Positions 32,963 through 40,818 of a stretch of DNA of 64,000 bases are shown piece by piece. The notes beneath the pieces were generated by a model. It made no database searches. It had not been told where the DNA came from and saw nothing but the letters and a program-made list of their open reading frames with translations. Position numbers and translations under genes: made by a program. The first letter of the stretch is position 1. Each line of letters starts with the position of its first letter. This DNA is from Cupriavidus alkaliphilus. GTDB lineage: Bacteria; Pseudomonadota; Gammaproteobacteria; Burkholderiales; Burkholderiaceae. Location of the stretch: the NCBI RefSeq assembly GCF_900094595.1, contig NZ_FMAD01000013.1:1-64000 (forward strand), written 5' to 3'.

Positions 32963-34132
32963 TCAGCGCCAGGCGCTGCCCACCTGGATATAGAACGCGT
33001 TCTGGCCCTTGCTGTGGGCCACATCCAGGCCGATCGACACCCCCAGCTTGCGCGCGATCATGTAGCGAAAGCCCGCGCCGACGCTGTAGATGGTCGAAGC
33101 ATCCGAAAAATCGTGCCAGCGCCCATAGGCCTTGCCGACACCGGTAAAGCCCAGCAGCGACCAGCGCGGGGTCACGTCCCAGCGCAATTCCATTTCCGCC
33201 ACGAGTGCATTGCGGTCCTGGTAGCGCCCCTTCTGCACGCCGCGCAGGTCGACGAACGGCCGCGCATAGAACGGCACGTCGCCGCTGGAAAAGCGCGTAT
33301 CGGCGCGCAGGCCGAGGATCACGGTGCGCGCCAGCGGCAGCCAGGTAAAGCCGCGTGCGTTGTACATGTTGAACGACTGGGTACTGCCGAAGCCGCCGCG
33401 CGCGAACTGCGCCTCGAGTTCGGCATAGCTGCCGCGGCTGGGGTAGAAGATGTTGTCGCGCGAGTCGTAGTCGATCACCAGGCCGGCCTTGCCGATACGC
33501 TGGGTCCGGTCGAAGCTGCCGAGCTCGCCGGCATCGCCAAACTTGAAGGTTGCGGTCGAATCGAAATACACATAGCGCGGGCCCACGTACCAGCGGGTGT
33601 CGGCGATGCGCACCAGCAGCTGCTGCACCAGGAACACCCCGCGCAGCTCATAGGCACGCGGCTGGTTGCGCAAGCCGTAGTAGTCGAGGTTGGCATCGAC
33701 CTTGGCCAGTGCGCCGAGATAGCGGTAGCGGTCGCCGTCCCAGGTGTGGAAATGGGCGACGCCGGCGCCCCAGGTGCCATTCTCGGTATACGCGCCGCCG
33801 ATGCCGGTGATGTTGGGCGGCGCCGGCCCCTTGCCGCTGGCCCTGGCGCTGGCGGCCGCGTCGGCCATCGATTGCGAGAAGAACATCAGCCCGAGGCCGG
33901 CGCCGTAGCCGACCGCCGGTTCCGTGATGATGGTGGGGACCGGCAGCGCGCCCTTGTGGTTGAGCAGAAAGTCGCTCATGTCCAGCGCGCCGTCTTCCGG
34001 ATCGAAGAACGACAGCGGCTTCTTTTCGCCCGCCGCGTCGGCCTGCGCCCATGCCCCGCCGCACCAGCACACCGCCAGTGCGGACAACAGCGCGGCAAGG
34101 CGTCTTGTCATGGCGGGACGAATCATCGGCAT
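32963..34132 (-). CDS. Outer-membrane beta-barrel protein, BamA/TamA (surface antigen) family
   Basis: 389 residues with a signal peptide (MTRRLAALLSALAVCWCGGAWAQ). The body is rich in alternating aromatic/hydrophobic strands. It includes GKAGLVIDYDSRDNIFYPSRGSY, a hallmark of the surface-antigen (D15) barrel, and a final strand ending in a terminal aromatic-rich IQVGSAWR. POTRA domains are missing, so it is the short barrel-only type of unknown function. It lies 128 bases upstream of the FGE gene on the same strand and 28 bases after another outer-membrane-like gene. It may be the outer-membrane part of the sulfatase cluster. The start ATG 34132 has AAGG upstream. Confidence 0.8.
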   Translation of the reverse strand: MPMIRPAMTRRLAALLSALAVCWCGGAWAQADAAGEKKPLSFFDPEDGALDMSDFLLNHKGALPVPTIITEPAVGYGAGLGLMFFSQSMADAAASARASGKGPAPPNITGIGGAYTENGTWGAGVAHFHTWDGDRYRYLGALAKVDANLDYYGLRNQPRAYELRGVFLVQQLLVRIADTRWYVGPRYVYFDSTATFKFGDAGELGSFDRTQRIGKAGLVIDYDSRDNIFYPSRGSYAELEAQFARGGFGSTQSFNMYNARGFTWLPLARTVILGLRADTRFSSGDVPFYARPFVDLRGVQKGRYQDRNALVAEMELRWDVTPRWSLLGFTGVGKAYGRWHDFSDASTIYSVGAGFRYMIARKLGVSIGLDVAHSKGQNAFYIQVGSAWR

Positions 34133-34160
34133 GCGTCGTGCCTTGGCGTCGCCGCTCGCG

Positions 34161-34952
34161 CTAAAGCGGGAACTGGATATTCAGCCCCATGAACACCTGG
34201 AACTTGGGTACGCCACTGCCATCATGCTTCAGCGTCCACTGGGGTTCGGCGAACAGGTTGTAGGTGTCCTTGCCGATCTTCCAGATCTTGCCGGCGCCAA
34301 CGCCGACCGGGATGTAATAGCTGCCACGCCTGAGATCGAAATTCCAGGTCGCGCTGCTGCGCAGGTACCAGCCCTGTGGCAGGTTGTAGATCACGAACGG
34401 CTGCGCGCTCAGGTTATCTTGCGTGGGGCGGTCGCCCGCTCCGGCAAAGGAATGCTGCCAGGTCACCAGGCCACCCAGCAGGCCCCATTGCTGCGGCGAG
34501 ATGCCCACCGCCGCCAGGCCGGCCTGCCACTTGCCGGTGCCGGTCTGGTCGCGCGAAGCGGTGGGAATGGTCAGCTGTGGGCCGATGCCCCACTCCATGC
34601 CCAGCCCTTTCACCAGCACCAGGTTGAACAGGTTCAGGTCGCCCAGCCCGGTCTTGCTGCCCTCGGGCGCAACGCCGGGCGTGGTGACCACCGGCAGGGT
34701 GAAGCGGACGATCTGCGGCAGCCCGAACAGCTTGTGCGGCACGGTGCCGCGCAGCAGCACGCTATTGCCGTCCTCGTCGCCCAGCCCGTAATAACGCCCC
34801 ACGTACTGGTCCTGCAGGTTCAGGGTAATGGTCGGGCTCAGCGGATTGTTCGACGCATTCATGTCGTCGCTCGACGGGCCGGCGGCGAAGGCAAACACCG
34901 GCGCCACCGCCGCCACGCACACTGCAACACACCTGGACTTCTGCATGAACAC
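34161..34952 (-). CDS. Outer-membrane protein, MetA-pathway-of-phenol-degradation-like
   Basis: 263 residues starting GTG 34952 (GGGGG five bases upstream) or ATG 34946. A signal peptide (CVAVCVAAVAPVFAFAAG) is followed by beta-strand-rich sequence. LLRGTVPHKLFGLPQIVRFTLP, TGLGDLNLFNLVLVK and the closing FMGLNIQFPL resemble the MetA/phenol-pathway outer-membrane family, proposed channels for hydrophobic compounds. It heads the - strand row that runs through the BamA-like gene to the FGE and sulfatase. A similar-family protein is encoded divergently at 35187-36149, so the pair may be distant relatives. No substrate can be read. Confidence 0.72.
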   Translation of the reverse strand: MFMQKSRCVAVCVAAVAPVFAFAAGPSSDDMNASNNPLSPTITLNLQDQYVGRYYGLGDEDGNSVLLRGTVPHKLFGLPQIVRFTLPVVTTPGVAPEGSKTGLGDLNLFNLVLVKGLGMEWGIGPQLTIPTASRDQTGTGKWQAGLAAVGISPQQWGLLGGLVTWQHSFAGAGDRPTQDNLSAQPFVIYNLPQGWYLRSSATWNFDLRRGSYYIPVGVGAGKIWKIGKDTYNLFAEPQWTLKHDGSGVPKFQVFMGLNIQFPL

Positions 34953-35186
34953 ATTTACCCCCGGAGGCCGCGTTCAATGAAATCGCTACCATCGCCGCTC
35001 AAAAATGGCGAGAGCATCATGGCAGAGCGGCTTCGGCCTTGTGAAGTAAATATTTGCGATGGCGTAATGAAAGTTTTTGCGTGTTTTCGCCCCAACAGTG
35101 AAGCGGGGGTTTGCTGCTAGTATGCAATGTCGAAGAACCGGCGCGGGCACCGCCCGCACGCGCTGCCAGGCCTGTCCTACCTGTTG
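34953..35186. promoter_or_regulatory. A/T-rich divergent promoter region between two outer-membrane protein genes
   Basis: Sequence between 35035 and 35095 is much more A/T-rich than its surroundings and includes the 8-bp palindrome AAATATTT (35048-35055) and a run of five T. This region should hold the promoters of both diverging genes. No -35/-10 pair stands out enough to name. Confidence 0.4.
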
Positions 35187-36149
35187 ATGCCCATGCCAAA
35201 GACTTTCGCACAACGGCTTGCCATGACTGCCCCGCTGCTGCTTGCCTGCGCCGGCGCCCACGCCACCGAAGGCGCGCTCGGGCGTCCCGTCACCGGCACC
35301 AGCGTGGTCCCCAATGCGGGGGTGGTGTCGCCCGAGCCGGCGCTGATCGTCAATGTCGGCGAGATCTACCTCGACGGCTCGATCGGCGGCAGCCGCACCG
35401 TGCCGATCGCAGGCAAGGCCTCGGCCGGCATCGACGGCAAGATCGCCTTCACCCTGGCCACGGTGATGAAAGTGTGGGACACCGACACCGGCGCCTGGAA
35501 CTTCGCCTCCAGCTTTACCCTGCCCTATGTGTGGACCAAGGTCACGGCCAACCTTGCCGTCGGCGGCCGCGGCGCCAGCACCCAGGACACCGCCTCGAAC
35601 CTGTTCGACATCTCGTTCGCGCCGGTCATCGCGGGCTACCATTTTTCCAGGACCGAACACGTGGCGCTGAGCCTGAACGTGTGGGCGCCGACCGGCAAGT
35701 ACGATCCCAACGCGCTGGCCAATCCCAGCCTGAACAACTGGACTTTCATTCCGCAGGTGGCCTACACCAGGCTGTTCCCTGAACACGGGCTCGAGTTCGA
35801 CGCCGTTGCCGGCATCCAGTTCTACACCCGCAACCACGCCACCGACTACCAGAACGCGCCGCTGTTCACCCTCGACACGATGCTGCTCAAGCGCTTTGCC
35901 AACGGCGCCGGCGTGGGCCTGATCGCCGGCACGACGCAGCAGCTGGGCGACGACAGCGGGCCGCTGGCGGACCGCCTGAACGGCTTCCGCGGCCACGACT
36001 GGGCGGTGGGCCCGATCGTCACCTACGACACCAAGGTCGGCGCCAAAAGCCTGCTGTCGCTGGGCCTGCGCTGGGTGCCCTCGGTGGCGAGCAAGAACCG
36101 GCTGAAGAGTACCAACACCTTTATGGGCACGGCGACCCTGGTGTTCTGA
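35187..36149 (+). CDS. Outer-membrane transporter, MetA/SphA-like
   Basis: About 320 residues from ATG 35187; the frame is open upstream to 35127, and ATG 35193 is also possible. A signal peptide (LAMTAPLLLACAGAHA) precedes a barrel-type sequence: NVGEIYLDGSIGGSRTVP, SLNVWAPTGKYDPN, FIPQVAYTRLFPEHGLEFD and a C-terminal strand ending in F (TATLVF), the normal barrel-assembly signal. This matches the transporter-like family found next to aromatic or lipid degradation genes. It diverges from the MetA-like gene of the sulfatase cluster. Function is a family guess. Confidence 0.75.
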   Translation: MPMPKTFAQRLAMTAPLLLACAGAHATEGALGRPVTGTSVVPNAGVVSPEPALIVNVGEIYLDGSIGGSRTVPIAGKASAGIDGKIAFTLATVMKVWDTDTGAWNFASSFTLPYVWTKVTANLAVGGRGASTQDTASNLFDISFAPVIAGYHFSRTEHVALSLNVWAPTGKYDPNALANPSLNNWTFIPQVAYTRLFPEHGLEFDAVAGIQFYTRNHATDYQNAPLFTLDTMLLKRFANGAGVGLIAGTTQQLGDDSGPLADRLNGFRGHDWAVGPIVTYDTKVGAKSLLSLGLRWVPSVASKNRLKSTNTFMGTATLVF

Positions 36150-36243
36150 AGGCATCACGCGTCAACTTGAGATACCCACGAGTCAGCGTCCGCGTTGATC
36201 AAGCGCAAGCTCCAATTCCTTTCCTGCCTGCAAACTGGCGCCC

Positions 36244-37275
36244 ATGACGACGTTGCCCTCTTCTTCCACCGCTTCCACCGCTTCCCCCGCTTCCACCGCC
36301 ACCCCCGATTCCGCCGACACCAGCCAGCCCGCCTTCGCCGCCCCCGCCGCGCCGCCACGCCGCCGGGCACTGGTGCCGCGCGGCCGCTTCGCCTTTGTCA
36401 CCGGCATCCTCAGCTGGACCCTGCTGATCGCCAGCACTCTGTTCTGGTGCGCGCTGCTGTTTCCGCTGGCGCTGCTGAAGCTGGCGCTGCCGTTCGCCGC
36501 GGCCAGGCGTCGCATCGACCCGCTGCTCAATGGCATCGCCACCGCCTGGATCTCCGGCAACGCCGGCTGGTTCGCGTGGATCCAGCGCGAGCCCTGGGAC
36601 ATCCGGGGCCACCAGGAGCTGCGCTATGCCGACTGGTACCTGGTCAACTGCAACCACCAGTCGTGGGCCGATATCTTCGTGCTGCAGCGGGCGCTGAACC
36701 GCCGCATCCCGCTGCTGAAGTTCTTCCTGAAGCAGCAGCTGATCTATGTGCCGGTGATCGGCCTGGCCTGGTGGGCGCTGGGCTTCCCGTTCATGAAGCG
36801 CCACGGCAAGGCCGAGCTGCGCCGCAATCCGGCCTTGCGGCGCCAGGACCAGGAAACCGCCCGGCGCGCCTGCGCCAAGTTCTCGCTGGTGCCGACCAGC
36901 GTGATGGTGTTTGCCGAAGGCACGCGCTTTACCGCGGCCAAGCACGCCGCGCAGGCTTCCCCCTACCGCCACCTGCTCAAGCCCAAGGCCGGCGGGCTGG
37001 CGGTGGCGCTGAACGCGATGGGCGACAAGTTCCGCTCGCTGATCGATGTCACCATCGTCTACCCGCAAGGCGCGCCGGGCTTCTGGGACCTGGCCTGCGG
37101 GCGGGCGGGCCCGGTGCTGGTGCGCATGCGCCAGCTGCCGGTGCCGCCGTCCTTCTGCAACGCCGACTACGGCAGCGACAAGGCCTTCCGCACCGAATTT
37201 CACCACTGGCTGGCACGCCAATGGGAGGCCAAGGATGCGGAGATCGACGCGCTGACGCCGCCGCGCCGGGGCTGA
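36244..37275 (+). CDS. PlsC-type 1-acyl-glycerol-phosphate acyltransferase
   Basis: 343 residues. The N-terminal about 35 residues are Ser/Thr/Ala/Pro low-complexity, encoded by four 9-base repeats at 36263-36298. A hydrophobic helix (about 48-78) follows. The acyltransferase motifs are NCNHQSWADI (the HX4D catalytic box, His about 138), then KFFLKQQLIYVPVIGLAWW, and VFAEGTRFT (the acceptor phosphate site). This is the YihG-like acetyl/acyltransferase type that works on lysophosphatidic acid in the inner membrane. The low-complexity leader and the weak ribosome site at ATG 36244 leave the exact start uncertain. Confidence 0.88.
   Translation: MTTLPSSSTASTASPASTATPDSADTSQPAFAAPAAPPRRRALVPRGRFAFVTGILSWTLLIASTLFWCALLFPLALLKLALPFAAARRRIDPLLNGIATAWISGNAGWFAWIQREPWDIRGHQELRYADWYLVNCNHQSWADIFVLQRALNRRIPLLKFFLKQQLIYVPVIGLAWWALGFPFMKRHGKAELRRNPALRRQDQETARRACAKFSLVPTSVMVFAEGTRFTAAKHAAQASPYRHLLKPKAGGLAVALNAMGDKFRSLIDVTIVYPQGAPGFWDLACGRAGPVLVRMRQLPVPPSFCNADYGSDKAFRTEFHHWLARQWEAKDAEIDALTPPRRG
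36263..36298 (+). repeat. Four 9-base tandem repeats (CTTCCACCG)
   Basis: Four units of CTTCCACCG, the third with one change (CTTCCCCCG), lie in frame at the start of the acyltransferase gene and give Ser-Thr-Ala repeats. A nearly identical unit, CTTCCACTG, is repeated four times in the unrelated ftsK gene on the other strand. Confidence 0.8.
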
Positions 37276-37282
37276 GCCGGGG

Positions 37283-39130
37283 CTAGCCCGGCAACCGCTC
37301 GACGGCGCGCTTGCCCTGCGCCACCGCCGCCGTCAGCGAAGGGCTGCCGGCGTTGTCGCTGTTGGCGATGCTGATGTTGCCGACGCCGGCCAGCCCGGGC
37401 CACGCCGCCTCGGGCGCCACGTTCTCGCCGGCCAGGCTGTCGGGCATGTAGCTGTAGCCGTGCGCCCAGCGGTTGACGGTGATGCCGCGGATCACGTCCT
37501 TCGAGGCAAAGCCCTGGTGCCCCAGCATGCGGTCGAGCTGCGCGCGGATGTCGCGCTCCATCGCATCGAAGGGCGTGCCCAGCAGCAAGGCGCGGCCGGC
37601 GCGGAAGCGGTCGCGCGCGGGCATGCCGCTGTCGGGCACGGTCGGCACATAGAGCATGTGCAGCACCGCCGGGTCGGAGGGTTCCCGGCCCGCGGGCGGC
37701 TCCAGCCAGAGATCGGTGTAGGGCATGGCGGGCGCATGGATGCGGCGCGTGCGCAGCGCGGCAAACGCCTGCCATTGGTCCAGCGCCACCTTGGTATAGA
37801 CCAGCGGCGCCTTGGCCTCGTTGTGCAGCATGGCCTTCTGCTGCGCCGGCAGCGACGGCAGCAGGTACGGGATCATCATGTTGTAGCCGGCCAGCACCAC
37901 GTGGCGCGCCTCGACCCGATGCAGGTTGCCGCTGAAGCCATAGGTGACGCGCGTGATCGGGCCGTCGGGCTCGACCGCGATCGCGGTGCTGTTCAGGCGC
38001 AGGCGCACCGGGTCGCCTTCGCGATCCAGGCGGCCGTAGTCGAACGCTGCCGATACCACCTGCGCCGGCGCGGCCATGCGCGCCACGCCCGGGATCAGGC
38101 TTTGCACCAGCAGCCGCGCCAGCGAGGCATTGCCATCGGCAAACCACAGCCGCGAACCGGGCGACTTGCCCAGCCGCGCATTGCCCGCCGGCGCCGGCAT
38201 GTTGGCGCCGGCGGGCAGGCCGATGGCGATGGCGTCGGCCACCGAGATGCCGTCGGCATCGAGCGCGTAGGCATCGAGACTGCGGCTGCGCAGGAAGCGC
38301 TGCCCGGCCAGGCCGATGCCGGCCCTGTCGCGCAGGAAGGCGGCGTAGCGCATGGTGCGCAGCGCCGCGCTGCGTTCGGCGCCCGACAGCGCCGGCAGGT
38401 AATCGGTGGTGCCGGCGGCGAGCCGCGCCAGCGCGGCGCGGTCCGCCGCGGGCAACGGCGCGCGGTCCAGAAAGCGCGACAGCGCCGCCGCGTCCGGGCC
38501 GCCCGCGCGCGCGCCGCTGCGCGCGTCGATCGCTTCGCCGAAGGGGTCGCCCGCCACCCACTGGTCGCGCCCGAAGTGCTCGGCATCGAAGAACACCGCG
38601 CGGCCCATGCCGAGCGCGGCATACGGGTCCGCGGACGCGGCGGGCGGCCGCGCGGCATCGAGCCCGAGCCCGGCCAGCAGCTCGCGCACCGCGGCGTCGC
38701 CGGCCGCGCTTGCCGGCATCTCGGCGCTGCCGCCATAGGTCACCAGCCGCTTGCCGCGCACCGTGAACTCGTTGCGCTTGGCGTGGCCGCCGAAATCGTC
38801 GTGGTTGTCCAGGATCAGGATGCGGCGGTTGGCGCCGAAGCGGCGGCGGTAGAACCACGCCGCCGCCAGGCCGCTGAGGCCGCCGCCCACCACCACCAGG
38901 TCGAAGGCCTCGCGCGCCAGCACCGCGGGATATTTCGCGCCTTCGCGCGCCAGGCTGTGGGCCAGCGTGTAGGTGCCGGCATGGTTGCCGCGCAGCCCGG
39001 TCAGCGCCGGCGGGTACGCAGCGGCCGGCGCGCCCGCGCGCGTCTGCGCGTGCAGCAGCTGCGCTGGCGCCAGGCCCGCGGCAATGGCCAGCGCGGTGCC
39101 ATTGAGGAAGTCTCTTCGGGTGATCGTCAT
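37283..39130 (-). CDS. Tat-exported FAD flavoprotein, spermidine-dehydrogenase-like
   Basis: 615 residues. A twin-arginine signal (TRRDFLNGTALAIAAGL) implies export of a folded, cofactor-loaded protein. The FAD-binding loop is LVVVGGGLSGLAAAWFYRRR near residue 78, followed by a second dinucleotide strand ILILDNHDDFGGHAKRNEF. The length, signal, and NDHxDFGGHAKRNEF-like stretch fit the spermidine-dehydrogenase group of amine-oxidising flavoproteins. The substrate is not proven. The gene begins seven bases after a three-haem cytochrome c gene, so electrons would pass to that cytochrome and on to the respiratory chain. Confidence 0.82.
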   Translation of the reverse strand: MTITRRDFLNGTALAIAAGLAPAQLLHAQTRAGAPAAAYPPALTGLRGNHAGTYTLAHSLAREGAKYPAVLAREAFDLVVVGGGLSGLAAAWFYRRRFGANRRILILDNHDDFGGHAKRNEFTVRGKRLVTYGGSAEMPASAAGDAAVRELLAGLGLDAARPPAASADPYAALGMGRAVFFDAEHFGRDQWVAGDPFGEAIDARSGARAGGPDAAALSRFLDRAPLPAADRAALARLAAGTTDYLPALSGAERSAALRTMRYAAFLRDRAGIGLAGQRFLRSRSLDAYALDADGISVADAIAIGLPAGANMPAPAGNARLGKSPGSRLWFADGNASLARLLVQSLIPGVARMAAPAQVVSAAFDYGRLDREGDPVRLRLNSTAIAVEPDGPITRVTYGFSGNLHRVEARHVVLAGYNMMIPYLLPSLPAQQKAMLHNEAKAPLVYTKVALDQWQAFAALRTRRIHAPAMPYTDLWLEPPAGREPSDPAVLHMLYVPTVPDSGMPARDRFRAGRALLLGTPFDAMERDIRAQLDRMLGHQGFASKDVIRGITVNRWAHGYSYMPDSLAGENVAPEAAWPGLAGVGNISIANSDNAGSPSLTAAVAQGKRAVERLPG

Positions 39131-39137
39131 CGGCGGC

Positions 39138-40463
39138 TCATGGTTGGGCGTCGGCCTGGCGCTGCGCGGCCAGCGCCCGGCGCCGCGCGGCTACGTCGGC
39201 CTCTGCCACGGGCGTGGCGCGGTTGCCCCAGCTGCCCCGGATAAAGGTCAGCACGTTGGCCAGCTCCTGGTCGTCCAGGGTCCAGCCATAGCCAGGCATG
39301 TGGTAGTCCGACGGCGCGGTCCCAACCCGTGCAGTCACGGCGCCGTCGAGCAGCAGGTTGACCAGCGATGCCGGATCCGGATCGGCCACGGTCGGGTTGC
39401 CGGCCAGCGGCGGGAATACCCTGGCGAAGCCCTTGCCGTCGGCACCATGGCAAGGCATGCAGAACACCGCGTACTGGCGCGCGCCGGGCAGGTCGAAGCG
39501 GCCCTGCCGCAGCTGCTGCGCGGTGGCGGGATCGTGCCGGAACGGCTTGTCTTCGCCGCGCGCGCCCGGCAGGGACTTGAGGTAGGCGGCAACCGCGTCG
39601 AGGTCGGCCGGGCTCATGTACTGGGTGGCGGTGGAAACCACCGTGGACATCGGCCCGAACGAGGTCGCGTGCGCATTGCGCCCGGTGCGCAGGAATTCGG
39701 CGATGTCCGCGCGCGACCAGGCGCCCAGCCCGGTGAGCTGGTCGCCGGTCAGGTTGGTGGCGGACCATCCCTCCACGCTGGCCCCGGACAGGAAATGCCG
39801 GCTGCGCTCATCCAGGCCCTTCTCGGCGAACAGCGTGCCGCGCGGCGTATGGCAGGCGCCGCAATGCGCCACCGCCTGCACCAGGTAGGCGCCGCGGTTC
39901 CAGGCGGCGTCGCGCGACGGCTCGTTGCGGACCGGTTTGTCATCGAGAAACAGCACGTTCCACACCGCCAGCAGTCCGCGCATGCCGAACGGCCAGCGCA
40001 TCTGCGGCGCGGGGTTGCGCTGCGCCACCGGCGCCACCTCGGCGCGCAGGTAGGCGTACAGGGCCGCCACGTCATCGCCCTGCATGCGCGCATACGACGG
40101 GTACGGCATGGCCGGATACAGGCGCTTGCCGTCGCGCGCCACGCCGTGACGCACGGCGCGGTCGAACTCGGCCAGCGTGTAGGCGCCGATGCCGGTGCCG
40201 GCATCGGGCGTGATATTGGTCGAATAGAGCGTGCCGACCGCGGTGCGGATCGGCAGCCCGCCGGCAAAGGGCTTGCCGCCCGCGCTGGTATGGCAGGCGG
40301 CGCAGTTGGCGATGCGGGCCAGGTAGCGGCCGCGCTCGACCTGCTGCGCGTCGCCGGCGGCCTGCGCCAGGCCGGCGGGCAGCAGCAGCGCCAGCGCCAG
40401 GCCGGCCAGGTTGCGCAACGCGCGGGACACAGCCAGGCCCGGCCCGTGAACAGGGAAGCGCAT
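39138..40463 (-). CDS. Three-haem cytochrome c, dehydrogenase electron acceptor
   Basis: 441 residues with a signal peptide (LAGLALALLLPAGLAQA) and three CxxCH haem sites: CAACH at 54-58, CGACH near 199 and CMPCH near 334. This is the layout of the cytochrome c subunit of membrane-bound alcohol or gluconate dehydrogenases, which passes electrons to ubiquinone. Here its partner is the flavoprotein just downstream rather than a quinoprotein. The first about 18 residues before the hydrophobic core could be trimmed by a later start. It follows a DUF2970 gene by 13 bases, so the three form an operon. Confidence 0.9.
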   Translation of the reverse strand: MRFPVHGPGLAVSRALRNLAGLALALLLPAGLAQAAGDAQQVERGRYLARIANCAACHTSAGGKPFAGGLPIRTAVGTLYSTNITPDAGTGIGAYTLAEFDRAVRHGVARDGKRLYPAMPYPSYARMQGDDVAALYAYLRAEVAPVAQRNPAPQMRWPFGMRGLLAVWNVLFLDDKPVRNEPSRDAAWNRGAYLVQAVAHCGACHTPRGTLFAEKGLDERSRHFLSGASVEGWSATNLTGDQLTGLGAWSRADIAEFLRTGRNAHATSFGPMSTVVSTATQYMSPADLDAVAAYLKSLPGARGEDKPFRHDPATAQQLRQGRFDLPGARQYAVFCMPCHGADGKGFARVFPPLAGNPTVADPDPASLVNLLLDGAVTARVGTAPSDYHMPGYGWTLDDQELANVLTFIRGSWGNRATPVAEADVAARRRALAAQRQADAQP

Positions 40464-40476
40464 GGGTGCGGTCAGG

Positions 40477-40662
40477 TCATGCCGCCGACACGGCCCAGTT
40501 GGCCGCCAGCACCAGGCAGGCCACCAGTGCGGCGGCGACGGCCACGCCGGTCGCGATCAGCGGCACCGGGCGCAGGTTGTCCAGGTCGCGCTGGTGCTCG
40601 CTGCCCTGGCGCAGGCCAAAGAAGCCCCACAGCACGGTCCGCAACAGCCTCAACGGGTTCAT
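40477..40662 (-). CDS. DUF2970 small membrane protein
   Basis: 61 residues. It begins MNPLRLLRTVLWGFFGLRQG, the DUF2970 signature, then SEHQRDLDNLRPV and one membrane helix (about 35-58). The ribosome site AGGAG lies five bases before ATG 40662. DUF2970 proteins are small single-span proteins of proteobacteria, often near cytochrome genes. Here it is the first gene of the cytochrome c-flavoprotein operon and may help assemble or anchor the complex. The role is unknown. Confidence 0.85.
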   Translation of the reverse strand: MNPLRLLRTVLWGFFGLRQGSEHQRDLDNLRPVPLIATGVAVAAALVACLVLAANWAVSAA

Positions 40663-40745
40663 GGCATCTCCTGGCACAACGGCAACGGGTATCGGGTTGA
40701 GAGGCCGATTATGGTCCGGCGCCGCCCGCCATACCAGCATCAGAT

Positions 40746-40769
40746 AACTGGAAAAATTACGTATCAGTT
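40746..40769. promoter_or_regulatory. Inverted repeat in the MocR/DUF2970 divergent region
   Basis: AACTG (40746-40750) and CAGTT (40765-40769) are inverted with a 14-base A/T-rich spacer. The repeat lies between the two divergent starts. A -10-like GATAAT follows at 40784-40789 for the mocR direction. It is a weak candidate operator for the regulator; the arms are only five bases long. Confidence 0.3.
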
Positions 40770-40818
40770 GGTTGCGCCCGGGCGATAATCCCCTGACCGA
40801 CGCCGCCCTGCCCCCACC

